Origin: CBDDCX01 sp965226925
Lineage (GTDB): Bacteria; Gemmatimonadota; Gemmatimonadetes; Longimicrobiales; Gaopeijiaceae
DNA: 64,000 nucleotides
Assembly: GCA_965226925.1 (NCBI GenBank)
Contig: CBDDEN010000010.1
Coordinates: 372,001-436,000 of the forward strand
Direction of reading: 5' to 3'
This document shows, piece after piece, positions 17,476 through 26,537 of this stretch. The notes under the pieces are model-generated. The model had not been told where the DNA came from. It worked only from the letters and a program-made list of their open reading frames with translations, and did no database searches. How positions within the stretch are numbered: position 1 is the stretch's first letter; every line of letters begins with the position of its first letter. The position numbers and the translations under genes are program-made.

Positions 17476-18459
17476 TTATCCGGTCGCGTAGCGGCCAGCG
17501 ATGAGCAGATTCGAGAACCCGAGCAGCAACGCGATGCGCTGCGTGTTCTTCGCCAGTCCCCGGTAGCGCACCTTACCGTACCCGAAGCGCCGCTTCACAT
17601 ACAAGAACGGATGCTCCACCTTCGCCCGCACCGATGCCTTGCGCTTCTCGGCCGCCGCCTCGGCGCCGTCCCGATCGAGCAGGCGACGCTTGCCCGGCTT
17701 CATCGCCACCTGCCAGGCGACGTCGCAACCCCTGTTCTCCGGGCGCTTGTCCACACCCTGGTAGCCCGCGTCGCCCCATGCCTCCGTCTCGTCACCATGC
17801 AGCAGCACGCACGCCTGCGTCACGTCCGCCGCGTTGGCGGCCGTCGTCGCCAAGCTGTGCGCCAGACCCGATTCGGCGTCCACCCCGATATGCGCCTTCA
17901 TCCCGAAGTACCACTGGTTTCCCTTCTTCGTCTGGTGCATCTCCGGATCCCGTTCTCCCCTGCGGTTCTTCGTCGACGACGGCGCGTCAATGATGCTCGC
18001 ATCCACGATCGTCCCCGTCTTCAACCGATGCCCGAGAGACGCCAGATGCGTATTGATCTCCTCGAACAACCCCATCCCCAAGCCCTGCGTCTCCAGCAGG
18101 TGACGGAAGTTCAGGATCGTCGTCTCGTCCGGCAAAGAACCGCTCAGGCGCAGACCCGCAAAGCGGCGCACTGACTCCACCTCGTAGAGCAGATCCTCCA
18201 TGCCCGGATCGCTCACGTTGTAGAACAGCTGCACACAATGAACCCGCAGCATCACCCCAAGCGGATAGGGGCGGCGGCCACGGCCAGCCTTCGGATAGAA
18301 CGGCTCGATCCGATCCTCCAGCTGTTGCCAGGGAATCAGCCCCTCCATCTTCTCCAGGAAAATCTCCCGGCGCGTCCGCCGCTTCTTCGAATCGTACTCC
18401 AGCTCCGCGAAAGTCATCTGAAGCTCCATGGCCCGCTCACAACTCCCCGGTCGTTTCAT
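17476..18459 (-). CDS. IS5 family transposase
   Basis: 327 residues from the ATG at 18459 (an ATG at 18429 would give MELQMTFAELEYDSKKRRTRRE, the more usual length at the N terminus). The DDE triad is visible: Asp153 in IVDASIIDAP, Asp230 in WGDAGYQG and Glu282 in RAKVEHPFLYVKR, which also keeps the R-x3-E-x6-K signature of IS4/IS5 enzymes (Arg278, Lys289). An N-terminal helical domain with FYPKAGRGRRPYPLGVMLR is typical of the IS5 group. The frame is intact and both inverted repeats are present, so the element may still be active. Confidence 0.95.
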   Translation of the reverse strand: MKRPGSCERAMELQMTFAELEYDSKKRRTRREIFLEKMEGLIPWQQLEDRIEPFYPKAGRGRRPYPLGVMLRVHCVQLFYNVSDPGMEDLLYEVESVRRFAGLRLSGSLPDETTILNFRHLLETQGLGMGLFEEINTHLASLGHRLKTGTIVDASIIDAPSSTKNRRGERDPEMHQTKKGNQWYFGMKAHIGVDAESGLAHSLATTAANAADVTQACVLLHGDETEAWGDAGYQGVDKRPENRGCDVAWQVAMKPGKRRLLDRDGAEAAAEKRKASVRAKVEHPFLYVKRRFGYGKVRYRGLAKNTQRIALLLGFSNLLIAGRYATG

Positions 18460-18494
18460 ACCATGAAACTACACCCGTCTTGTTCAGAGTTTCC

Positions 18495-18498
18495 CTGG
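18495..18498. repeat. target-site duplication CTGG, right copy
   Basis: CTGG immediately after the right inverted repeat, identical to 17292-17295. The following bases again begin CTGG by chance. Confidence 0.88.
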
Positions 18499-20006
18499 CT
18501 GGCCTGACCGTCGAAAGTGATCGCCGATGCCAGATACGTCCTGGATCGAGCGAAGCGACCGCGCGCGTTTGGGAGGAAGCCCGCAAGGCGCTGGAGGCCA
18601 CCTCGCAAACCACCCGACGTGGGCTCTATCGATATGTCATCCGACATTTCGAACGGGAGTTGGACGCACGGGGCAGCCGGGTCCTGATGGAAGAAAGCCG
18701 GATCGACAGGCAGCTCACATCCAACCCCTGGAAGAGCCTGCCCGTGGATGACCTGCTGAGTGGCGGATTCGTCCGGCCGGACGGCGACGGGAGCGCCTAC
18801 TACGCGCCGGATGCCGACGTGCTGCTGTCCGATGCCTTCCTCGACACGCACTGCATGCGCCTCGCCGACGGCGAGAACGACTCAGAAGGGCTGATCGGGC
18901 TCGCCTTCGAGCCCGTCGGAGATCGTGGCATCACGGAGATCAGCGGTGTTCTCTGGGTCGATCCCTCCAACGGAGAGTTACGGTGGCTCGATTACGGATA
19001 CGAGTATCTGGACGTGCCGAATCGGGAGCGGCTGGGCGGTCGGGTGCGCTTCGAGGGTCTTCCGGACGGCACCTGGATCGTCCGGGACTGGGTGATCCGT
19101 ATGCCTCTGCTGTCCGCCACACGATTGCGGACCGGAGGCCTGCGAACGGAGTTGATCGGCATCAAGGAGCAGGGGGGCCTCATCGTCCGTGTGAGTGATA
19201 CGCGAAACGAGATCGTCCTCGACTCCCGGGCCGGCATCGTAGAGGGGGTGGTGCTGGACTCGGCCGGGGCCGGCCCCGTTTCAGGGGCCGTCGTCCTCCT
19301 CGACGACACGGACCGCGCCACAACCGACGAAGAAGGGCGATTTCGGTTCTCCTCCCTTCCTGCCGGCAACTACGGCCTTCGTGTATCCAACCCCGCTCTC
19401 GACGTTGTGGGGCTCGGCGCGCCGGTCGTCTACGTCGAGTCCGTTCCGGGCGAGGTCTCCACCGCCCGACTCATGTTCCCGGGGGTCGTCGATGCGCTCA
19501 CGGAGATGTGCGGACCCCATGAACCCAGGGCGGGCGGCGGAATCATGACGGGTCACCTTCTACAGACCTCGGGGGACCCCGCCCCGGGAGCCCGCATCTC
19601 GATCCGCTGGCAGGAGGTACGAGCGCTCGCGGGCGGCTTCCAGCGCCAAGACTTGGAGGCGCAGGTGGCCGTCGAGCGGTACGACGGCTCGTATGCGGCG
19701 TGCGGGCTTCCTCGAGACCGCTGGCTCGAGATCGTGGTCGAGTGGGAGGGCCGCGAGACACGGCCGGAGCGATGGCGCTTTCCCGGGATGACCGTCGTAG
19801 TGAAGAAAGACCTTACGGTTACCCCGGGCGGGCCCTAGTCACAGCGCCCGGACGGGCCTCGACCATCCGGCCTCCGAGGGCGAGCCCCGTCGCGGACGCG
19901 AATCTGCTCGCACGCCGGAACGACGAACGCCGGGCAGGTCGTGCCCACCCGTTGGTGGTCACGCCCCCGCCCGGCGCCGTCTCGGAGAAGCTCCGACTGG
20001 TTCGGC

Positions 20007-21767
20007 TCAGCTCGGTGTAAGCTGGTCGAAGTACGCGGACACCGAGAAGCCTACCGGGTCGACCTGATCGTACTGACCCTTCGAGAAGTGGCCGGTGGTC
20101 GGGAAGTACGGCGGCGGCTCTTCAGAGGCACACGCGTCGTAGCTGTAGCGCTTCACATAACCCGTGCCCGATCCGGTCCCGACCGCTCCACGGGTACTCT
20201 GGATGATCCCACCCGTCAGGTAGAGGCAGCCGCGGCCCCAGACCTTGGCTTCGCAAGGCTCGTCATTCTTGCTGCCCTGGTTGTAGTTCTGCACCGTGAA
20301 GATGTTGAGGGCCAGCACGACACCGTCGAAGAACTCACTGCTCGTGTCGTCGTACGTACGGTGGTTCTGGTTGGTCCACGGCTGCTGTGGGGCGTTCAGG
20401 AGGTTGTCGGCCACGATGACGTCGTTGCCGGAGAAGACGCCCAACATGTCTTGGCACAACCCCGCGCCCGCGTTCGTGGCGTACACGACGTCGTCGGCGA
20501 AGATGATGTCGTCGGTGGCGGACAGGGTCACCTTGCCCCGGACAACACCGCTCAGGGCGACCTTGCCGCTGACCGCGATGACACCCTTGAAGGTCGGGTT
20601 GTATCTACGAGCCAGCGGGAAGAGATACCCGGCGTCGGGACGCCCCACGAGACCCGGAGCCTGTGTGCCGGTATAAGGGAGCCAGGCACCGATGCCGTCG
20701 TTGACCACGAAGCCGTTGGTGATCGTCGAGTCGCCGCCCAGATAGCAGCGGCTGGTACCGGACGTCACGGCCTCGCTGCTCGTCTTGTCCGCCGTGGCGG
20801 GGTTGCCGTCATGGTCATAGGGGTGGTCCGCGGCCGAAACGAACAGGTTCCCGGCGTAGTGCGCACCGCAGTTCGTGTTGTTCCTCAGGTCGTTATCCCA
20901 GGCACCGACCACCCAAGCCTCGTCGTTCGACCGATAGACCTTGAAGAAGCCTTCGTCGTCATCGGTCACGTCGCCGTCGGCGTTCAGGTCGATCGCGACG
21001 AACTCGATGCGCGTGCTGGCCTCTCCGTATCCGCCTCCGGTGTCACCGATGAAGTAGGTGCCACCCGCGGCGGCCTGAGCCGCGACCTTGTTCAGATCCG
21101 CCGTCTGCGGCATGTCGATTCTGGGCACGTACTCTTCATATCCCATCTTGAACGTGCCGTACTGCGGAGTGGGCACGGTCTTGGCGGTACGCACTTCCTT
21201 ATGGAAGGTGGCACCCGACGAGTAGATCTTCAGGTCCGAGTTGGTGTGGACCGGCCCGAAGATCTGGTCGCCGCCGCCGAACGAGATGTTGGACGGCTCG
21301 TTGTCGGTGAAGTAGGCGAACTTGGCAAAGCTCTCCTGGTAGACCTGTGAGCGTCGGACGACCTCTCCGCCACCCTCGTCTGTGACGACGGAGACGATGC
21401 CCCCGAAGATGCCGTACTGACCGGAGGTGACACCCGTCGGCCCGACGTACAGGTACCGCTTGACGCCCGGAATGACGTTGCCGTTTCCGTCGGTCACGGA
21501 CGCGCCGTTCTCCAGCGTCGTGTACGCGCTATCCGGATACAGCGCCGGATTGCCGTTGATCATCGCGCGGGCGAGCTCCAGCCCGCTGTTGGCCACGATG
21601 TCGAGCTGGTTGCTGCGCTCGTAGTAGCGATTGGCCAGGATGTGATTGCCGCCCACCAGGACCGCGCCGGTCACCAGAGCGCCGACGACGAGCACCACCA
21701 GCATCGTAAGGACCAGAGCGAAGCCGTCCTTCGAGCCGAGATTCGAGATGTTGATTCGTGTCTTCAT
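20007..21767 (-). CDS. large PilX-like prepilin-associated protein
   Basis: 586 residues. The N terminus (KDGFALVLTMLVVLVVGALVTGAV) is the hydrophobic helix of PilX/GspK-like minor pilins, where a Gly-Phe replaces the strict cleavage box. The rest is a large extracellular domain with polyadhesin-like beta repeats (KVALSGVVRGKVTLSATDDIIFADDV), an Asp-rich turn suggestive of calcium binding (IDLNADGDVTDDDEG), and paired cysteines. Sequence between residues 160 and 230 (FGGGDQIFGPVHTNSDLKI) recalls DUF4900-type proteins. It is the last gene of a four-gene pilin operon and probably helps prime or tip a type IV pilus or pseudopilus. The export machinery is not in the window. Confidence 0.78.
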   Translation of the reverse strand: MKTRINISNLGSKDGFALVLTMLVVLVVGALVTGAVLVGGNHILANRYYERSNQLDIVANSGLELARAMINGNPALYPDSAYTTLENGASVTDGNGNVIPGVKRYLYVGPTGVTSGQYGIFGGIVSVVTDEGGGEVVRRSQVYQESFAKFAYFTDNEPSNISFGGGDQIFGPVHTNSDLKIYSSGATFHKEVRTAKTVPTPQYGTFKMGYEEYVPRIDMPQTADLNKVAAQAAAGGTYFIGDTGGGYGEASTRIEFVAIDLNADGDVTDDDEGFFKVYRSNDEAWVVGAWDNDLRNNTNCGAHYAGNLFVSAADHPYDHDGNPATADKTSSEAVTSGTSRCYLGGDSTITNGFVVNDGIGAWLPYTGTQAPGLVGRPDAGYLFPLARRYNPTFKGVIAVSGKVALSGVVRGKVTLSATDDIIFADDVVYATNAGAGLCQDMLGVFSGNDVIVADNLLNAPQQPWTNQNHRTYDDTSSEFFDGVVLALNIFTVQNYNQGSKNDEPCEAKVWGRGCLYLTGGIIQSTRGAVGTGSGTGYVKRYSYDACASEEPPPYFPTTGHFSKGQYDQVDPVGFSVSAYFDQLTPS

Positions 21768-21802
21768 GGTTCTATACCCCTCTAGGGATCGACTCCACGT
21801 CT

Positions 21803-22972
21803 CTAGTTGACCGTGATCTGCTGGAGCAGTGAGAAGGACGACAGGGACGGTGTGCAGTCCTGTGCCGCGTGCACGTACTGATAGGTGCTGTCCACCTCGA
21901 CGGTGGCGTCGTCGTACTGGTAGGTGTCCAGTCCGGCCGGGATGCTCAGCATCGGATCACCCCACAGGCCGGTATTCGGCACACCCCGTCGATAAATCAC
22001 ATACCGAATCACGTCGGTCTCACCCGACGTTTCGTCGATCGCGGGGGCCCAGGTGAGCCGCACATACGGCGAACCACCCCCGCCTATGACCACGACCTGC
22101 AGGTCATTGCCGAGCAGCGGCTCGTCTCCGCACGTTCCCACGATGCCGAAGCCGGCGTTGGGGAGGTCGATCACCCGACTCACGTCGGCGAACCTCTCGC
22201 CGGCCCCGGTCTGCCCGTTGGTCGCGCGGAAACTCACGCGCACCGCACGAACGCTGTCCGCCCTGGCGCTGTTCGCGGTATCCGTCGCGGACCCGTGCAG
22301 CTTCTCGGAGTGGAACAGCGGCAGGTCCCCGTCGGGGATGCTGTCCAGCTCCGAACTTTGACTCGTGTAGGTGCGCTTCCGGAAGTAGCGGAAGAACGGC
22401 GTCGAGCCCTGCTTGAGCAGATTCCTCGAGAGCACCTCGGGATCCGCCGTGTTCACCTTGCGCTTGAGTACGTAGTCGTCTTCACGCGTCGTCGAGGTGT
22501 CGGGCTCGAAGAAGTAGATGATCAACTCGGCCATGCTCGGCGTGCCTCCCGGGGCCCGATAGAGCGTATCCGGCCAAGAGAATGACGAGTTGGGAATCGA
22601 AATCCTCGTGCGCGGCGCCTGAACCATGCCGGTGGGCGCGTCCGGATCGATGTAAACGGCCGATACGTCGTTCGCCAGATTCGACGTGTAGTCCGCGGTG
22701 AAGGCGACCACGTCGTCCTTGGCGAGGACCATCGCCGGCTGTCCGGCCGGCACGTTGCTCCCCAGCGTCGACAGGTCGATCTCGAGCGTCTGATACGCAT
22801 AACGGAGGTTCTGCAGCGTCAGCAGCTGATCGGAACCCTTGTTGAAGGCGTTTTGCTGTGCGGTCATGAAGCCCAGCGCGCCTGCAACGACGATCCCGAA
22901 CACCAGCGTGACGATCAGAAGCTCGATCAGGGTGAATCCCGCCTTGCTCTTCAGAATATTCCGCATGTTCAT
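21803..22972 (-). CDS. PilW-like minor prepilin with C-terminal fibronectin-type domain
   Basis: 389 residues. A classical class III prepilin signal is present: KAGFTLIELLIVTLVFGIVV, cleaved after Gly, with the conserved Glu at +5. The body is a long minor-pilin domain with an early helix (LLTLQNLRYAYQTLEIDLS). Residues from about 290 (YVRLTWAPAIDETSGETDVIRYVIYRR, here split at YVRLTWAP and VIRYVIYRR) match a fibronectin type III sandwich, unusual for PilW. The start overlaps the upstream pilin stop by 4 bp. It probably acts in the pilus tip complex. Confidence 0.82.
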   Translation of the reverse strand: MNMRNILKSKAGFTLIELLIVTLVFGIVVAGALGFMTAQQNAFNKGSDQLLTLQNLRYAYQTLEIDLSTLGSNVPAGQPAMVLAKDDVVAFTADYTSNLANDVSAVYIDPDAPTGMVQAPRTRISIPNSSFSWPDTLYRAPGGTPSMAELIIYFFEPDTSTTREDDYVLKRKVNTADPEVLSRNLLKQGSTPFFRYFRKRTYTSQSSELDSIPDGDLPLFHSEKLHGSATDTANSARADSVRAVRVSFRATNGQTGAGERFADVSRVIDLPNAGFGIVGTCGDEPLLGNDLQVVVIGGGGSPYVRLTWAPAIDETSGETDVIRYVIYRRGVPNTGLWGDPMLSIPAGLDTYQYDDATVEVDSTYQYVHAAQDCTPSLSSFSLLQQITVN

Positions 22973-23355
22973 GGTGCCCCCACAATCATGGTCCGGGTGA
23001 TGTCCTCGGTGAGGCCTGGTCCTGAAACAGAGACAACGACTCTCTTGTAGTCGGTGTAGCGACCCGGCGCACCGGCCTCATACACCCACGCGATCTGGGT
23101 CACGCGATCATAGCCTTCGAGGCCTGGCAGATTGGTCTCGGTCCCCCCGTAGATGGAGTCCAGCGACGCATCACGCGGGTCCATGACGATCTGCGAAATC
23201 CGCCCTTCCACGGCCTGGAGCGCCTCAGACTTCACGCCGGTGCCCGATGCGGCCTGCATCATGAAACCTGCCGAAGCGCCCATGCCCAGAATGGCGGTGG
23301 TGAGGATGAGAACCGCCACAATCATCTCGACGATCGTGAATCCTTGTCTATTCAT
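22969..23355 (-). CDS. PilV-like minor prepilin
   Basis: 128 residues from the ATG at 23355, preceded by AGGAAGG at 9 bases; the track-length frame begins 21 bases earlier without such support. NRQGFTIVEMIVAVLILTTAILG is a prepilin signal (cleavage after Gly, Glu at +5), followed by a short pilin domain with an Arg/Glu-rich helix (ALQAVEGRISQIVMD). The start lies 2 bp after the upstream gene's stop and the stop overlaps the next start, so translation is coupled. Confidence 0.85.
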   Translation of the reverse strand: MNRQGFTIVEMIVAVLILTTAILGMGASAGFMMQAASGTGVKSEALQAVEGRISQIVMDPRDASLDSIYGGTETNLPGLEGYDRVTQIAWVYEAGAPGRYTDYKRVVVSVSGPGLTEDITRTMIVGAP

Positions 23356-23357
23356 TA

Positions 23358-23984
23358 TCAGCAGCCTTCCTGCCAAGCCAAAGTCCGATAGGTGTAGCAG
23401 CGCACGCGCCCCGTGGCCCGCTCAACTTGCAGGGCCCTCGAATCCTGAGGATTGCTCGCTCCCACGGCACGTACGGAGGTGATATAGATGACGCCCTCTT
23501 CACTGGCGGCGCCGTTGCGATGGAACGTGATGGCCGGGAGCGACTCCACCGTCTTGGTGAAGGAGATCGGGTCGGTCAGACCCATGATCGGATCGGCACC
23601 CCCGCGGTGGAACTTCACTCGCTCGGAGAGCTGAACCATCCTACGCTCCTCGCCCGAGTCCGTCTGACCATTGTTGTTCATGTCGTTGAGAACGAAGAAC
23701 CGGTCCGCGTCCTCTTCGAACATGAGCACGTAGTCGTGTTGACGGAGGATCGACTGCCCCCGTGCGCTCGCCACGGCCGACGCGACTTCCTGAATGGCGG
23801 CGTCCAGCTGAAAGCGCGCGACGTCGATTCTGGGAAGCACGATGGTCATGAGAATGCCGACCACCGAAAGAACGATCAGGAGTTCCACCATCGTGAACCC
23901 CGCGATCGGCCGGTGCACGCAAACCCGACCGGGCACGTTCATCCGGGCGTCGTTCGCAGACTGAAGATCAGTTTTGTTTTTCAT
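23358..23984 (-). CDS. GspH/FimT-like minor prepilin
   Basis: 208 residues from the ATG at 23984 (GGAG 9 bases upstream); an open frame continues back to 24152 but that stretch looks like leader. The prepilin signal IAGFTMVELLIVLSVVGILMTIVLP begins near residue 27 after a rather long leader peptide (two basic patches). The body has the GspH pattern of an Ala-rich helix (AIQEVASAVASARGQSILRQH) and short strands (VLMFEEDADRFFVLND). First gene of the minor pilin operon. Confidence 0.82.
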   Translation of the reverse strand: MKNKTDLQSANDARMNVPGRVCVHRPIAGFTMVELLIVLSVVGILMTIVLPRIDVARFQLDAAIQEVASAVASARGQSILRQHDYVLMFEEDADRFFVLNDMNNNGQTDSGEERRMVQLSERVKFHRGGADPIMGLTDPISFTKTVESLPAITFHRNGAASEEGVIYITSVRAVGASNPQDSRALQVERATGRVRCYTYRTLAWQEGC

Positions 23985-24388
23985 AGCATTGCTCCACGAA
24001 CGACGGTTATCGCAAGGGGTGTGCCCGTAGGCCAAGCAGTGTGGAAAAGGGCGAAGAGCGAGGCTGCGAGCGGTTTTCTCTCCGAAGAGAGACGGAGCGA
24101 CGTAGGCGGAATCACGGAAAACATTTCCCTTTTGGACATTTTTCCCGAACATTGGTCACCCCCCCCTTGAGTGCCCCGCCTCCGCGTGAGTCGGTGCACG
24201 AATGCGGCTTCCGGCCGGGGGATCCTCCGGGGGGGGCCAGGCAACAGACACCTGAATCTGTTCGTTCCCCCCACGCGGGGGCAACGATTTCTTGCGCGCC
24301 CCTGGACCGCCCGGTCGATAGACGAGTAAACTCGGGCAATGCCCCTCAGGGGCACGGGCCCGATAGAGACACCACTCGAGGACAGACC
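23985..24388. promoter_or_regulatory. divergent region between the pilin operon and the TonB receptor gene
   Basis: About 404 bases without a gene. On the pilin-operon strand, TCTCTC-TTCG-GAGAGA (24092-24077) forms a 6-bp hairpin with a UUCG tetraloop about 93 bases upstream of the start. On the TonB strand, TGCCCC-TCA-GGGGCA (24340-24354) is a perfect hairpin 35 bases before the start. Runs of C/G near 24164 and 24226 stand out. I compared it with c-di-GMP, cobalamin and TPP riboswitches and recognise none. Confidence 0.45.
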
Positions 24389-26497
24389 ATGATGATGACG
24401 ACCGTGCGCGTCGCGGCACGAGCCAGACGCTGGACTGTGAGGTCGGTGCTGGCGGCGGGGCTTTCAGGATGGGGGACCCTTGGGCTCTCGGCACAGGAGC
24501 TTCCGGACAGCGTGGTGCCCCTGGACTCGGTGGTCGTCACGGTCATCCGTGGCTCCGACGGCCTTGGACGGACCCCCTTCGCCGTGTCCGTCCAGGGCCA
24601 ACAGGCCCTCCAGTCGGGGAACACGGGACTTTCCTTGGAGGAAGCGCTTCAGGGGCTTCCCGGGGTGCAGGTGCAGAACCGGTACAACTACACCGTCGGC
24701 GAACGGATATCGATCCGCGGCCTCGGAGCGCGAGCCCAGTTCGGCGTCCGTGGCCTCAAGGTCCTGGTCGACGGGATACCGGCGACCCTCGCGGACGGAC
24801 AGTCCACGCTGGACCACCTGGACATCGGGTCCCTGGGACGAGTGGAGATCCTGCGTGGTCCCGCATCGGCCCTCTACGGGAACGGTGGCGGTGGCGTCCT
24901 GAGCTTCGAAACGGCGCAACCGCCCGACGTGTCCATCCGCCAGGAGGCGAAAGGCGTCTTCGGAGACGACGGTCTGGTGCGCCTGCAGAGCACGACCTCG
25001 GGAACGGCGGGAGGTGCCGCCTACCTCTTCAACTTGGCCCACTTGTCGTACGACGGCTTTCGCACCCACCCCGACGATCCGTCCGATTTCTTCGGTGGCG
25101 CCGACCGGCTGAACGCCAACGCCCAGCTGCGGACCGAGCTCGGCGGAGGATCGCTCCGTATCACGGGCAACTTCTTCGATCTCGACGGTGAGAACGCCGG
25201 CCAACTCAACCGGGCCGATCTCGAGGCCGGCGTCGTGACCGCCCGCGGGGTCAACGTGAGCCAGGGCTCTCGCAAGGCCGGCCACCAGGGACAGCTGGGT
25301 TTCGCGTGGTCCGGGCCCTTGGGTGGAGTGAACGCCCAGTTCTCCGGATGGGGCCTCTTCCGGAACATGGACAACCCCATTCCGCCTCGGATCATCGACC
25401 TCGAGCGCACCGCCTTCGGTACCCGTGCAGCCGTCTCCACGCAGACCCCCGGCGAGTCCGGTGACCTGACCTGGACGGCAGGCATCGACTTGGACTTCCA
25501 GCGTGACAGCCGCCTGAACTTCGACAACGACGGTGGGAGCCGAGGAGCCCTCACCTTGGATCAGTTCGAGACCGTCTCGGCAGCGGGTCTCTTCGTGCAG
25601 GTGCGGGCACCACTGTCGTCTCGGCTGTGGGCGATGGGCGGCTTGCGTTATGATCGCTTTCGCTTCAAGGCGAACGATCACCTGGTCACCGCCGACAACC
25701 CCGACGAATCGGGGATACGGACCATGGACGCGCTGAGCCCCACGTTGGGCCTGCATGTGGAGTACAGTCCGGCCCTCGTGTTCTACGGCAACGTAGCCAC
25801 GTCACTGGACACGCCTTCCACGACGGAGCTCGTCAACCGTCCGGATGGCGGAGGGGGCTTCAATCCCGACCTCGCTCCGCAGCGAGGTGTCAGCGGGGAA
25901 ATCGGGCTCCGGGGACAACTCAGGAGCCGAGTCGCTTACGAGGCCAGCGTATTCGTCACGGAGAGCACGGACGAGCTGGTCCCCTTCGAGGATGCGGCTC
26001 AGGAGGGTCGCACCTTTTTCAGGAACAGCGGTTCTTCCAAATACCAGGGATTCGAGGGATCGGCGCGGGCGGTCCTGCCCGAGGGGGTCCAGGCCCAGCT
26101 CACGTACACCTATGTCGACGCGACCTTCACCGACTACGTGTTGGACGGCGACGTGTTCGACGGGAACGACATACCGGGCCTCACGAGACACCGCCTGGAC
26201 GGCTTTCTGCGTTTGACGAACGGGCCTTGGTTCGGGGAGGTCCGGGGGGACTACGTGGGCCGAATGGCGGTGGACGACGCCAACGGCGAGTACGCGAGCG
26301 CCTACTCGCTCTGGGAGGCACGGACGGGTCTCACCAAGGCCCGGCTGGGCCGCATCGAGGTTTCGCCGTTCGCCGGGGTCTCCAACATCTTGGACAAAAC
26401 CTACGCGGCTGCGGTCGCCGTGAATGCCTTCGGCGGGAGGTATTACGAGCCCGGACCGGGTCGAGCGTTCTTCGCTGGAATCAGCGCCGCTTTCTAG
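24389..26497 (+). CDS. TonB-dependent outer-membrane receptor
   Basis: 702 residues from the ATG at 24389 (GAGG upstream). A signal peptide (ends LSAQ, about residue 35) is followed by a short TonB-box-like segment (DSVVVTVIRG), the plug domain (LEEALQGLPGVQVQNRYNYTVGERISIRGLG, LVDGIP, VEILRGPASALYGNGGGGVL; quoted in parts) and a 22-strand barrel ending in the typical terminal Phe (FAGISAAF). The barrel contains siderophore-receptor-like signatures (SPTLGLHVEYSP, DTPSTTELVNRPDGGGGFNPDLAPQ). The ligand cannot be read from the sequence; iron chelates are the usual guess. No uptake genes adjoin it. Confidence 0.93.
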   Translation: MMMTTVRVAARARRWTVRSVLAAGLSGWGTLGLSAQELPDSVVPLDSVVVTVIRGSDGLGRTPFAVSVQGQQALQSGNTGLSLEEALQGLPGVQVQNRYNYTVGERISIRGLGARAQFGVRGLKVLVDGIPATLADGQSTLDHLDIGSLGRVEILRGPASALYGNGGGGVLSFETAQPPDVSIRQEAKGVFGDDGLVRLQSTTSGTAGGAAYLFNLAHLSYDGFRTHPDDPSDFFGGADRLNANAQLRTELGGGSLRITGNFFDLDGENAGQLNRADLEAGVVTARGVNVSQGSRKAGHQGQLGFAWSGPLGGVNAQFSGWGLFRNMDNPIPPRIIDLERTAFGTRAAVSTQTPGESGDLTWTAGIDLDFQRDSRLNFDNDGGSRGALTLDQFETVSAAGLFVQVRAPLSSRLWAMGGLRYDRFRFKANDHLVTADNPDESGIRTMDALSPTLGLHVEYSPALVFYGNVATSLDTPSTTELVNRPDGGGGFNPDLAPQRGVSGEIGLRGQLRSRVAYEASVFVTESTDELVPFEDAAQEGRTFFRNSGSSKYQGFEGSARAVLPEGVQAQLTYTYVDATFTDYVLDGDVFDGNDIPGLTRHRLDGFLRLTNGPWFGEVRGDYVGRMAVDDANGEYASAYSLWEARTGLTKARLGRIEVSPFAGVSNILDKTYAAAVAVNAFGGRYYEPGPGRAFFAGISAAF

Positions 26498-26499
26498 CC

Positions 26500-26534
26500 G
26501 CGCCGGCCGTCGGGAGAAGGCAGGCGACCGGCGC
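26500..26534. terminator. possible bidirectional hairpin between convergent genes
   Basis: GCGCCGG (26500-26506) pairs with CCGGCGC (26528-26534) around a 21-base loop, 3 bases after the TonB receptor stop and just before the stop of the opposing gene. No T run on either strand, so support is modest. Confidence 0.35.
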
Positions 26535-26537
26535 CTC

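Larger units (their letters stand above)
17296..18494 (-). mobile_element. complete IS5-family insertion sequence, 1199 bp
   Basis: The ends are imperfect inverted repeats: GGAGGGTCTGAACAA (17296-17310) and, on the other strand, GGAAACTCTGAACAA (18494-18480), matching at 12 of 15 positions and resembling the GGAAGGTGCGAACAAG end of IS5 itself. CTGG flanks both sides (17292-17295 and 18495-18498), a 4-bp target duplication as IS5 members make. One transposase gene fills most of the element on the minus strand. The 165 bases between the left repeat and the transposase stop are non-coding and hold a 13-base-period direct repeat. Confidence 0.93.
16923..19838 (+). pseudogene. carboxypeptidase-regulatory-like domain protein split by an IS5-family element
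   Basis: The 5' part (16923-17295) encodes a signal peptide (VLCLALVMIALALPRPSLTAQ) and a first regulatory-like beta-sandwich ending RYRLEIPVEAIV; the 3' part resumes at 18499. Removing the element and one CTGG copy gives a continuous frame of 570 residues reading EAIVLAGLTVESDRRCQIRP across the junction. The 3' part adds a conserved module (VWEEARKALEA, GVLWVDPSNGELRWLDYGY) and a second regulatory-like sandwich (GIVEGVVLDSAGAGPVSGAVVLLDD). Left alone, the first fragment stops at 17306 inside the element. These are secreted, probably surface proteins of unknown role. No other damage is visible, so the insertion looks recent. ATG 16923 is chosen because it precedes the signal peptide. Confidence 0.88.

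Noticed and set aside
17338..18174. 278-residue plus-strand open frame inside the IS
   Set aside because: Antisense to the transposase.
23985..24388. c-di-GMP riboswitch upstream of the pilin operon
   Set aside because: No match to the conserved core; only simple hairpins.
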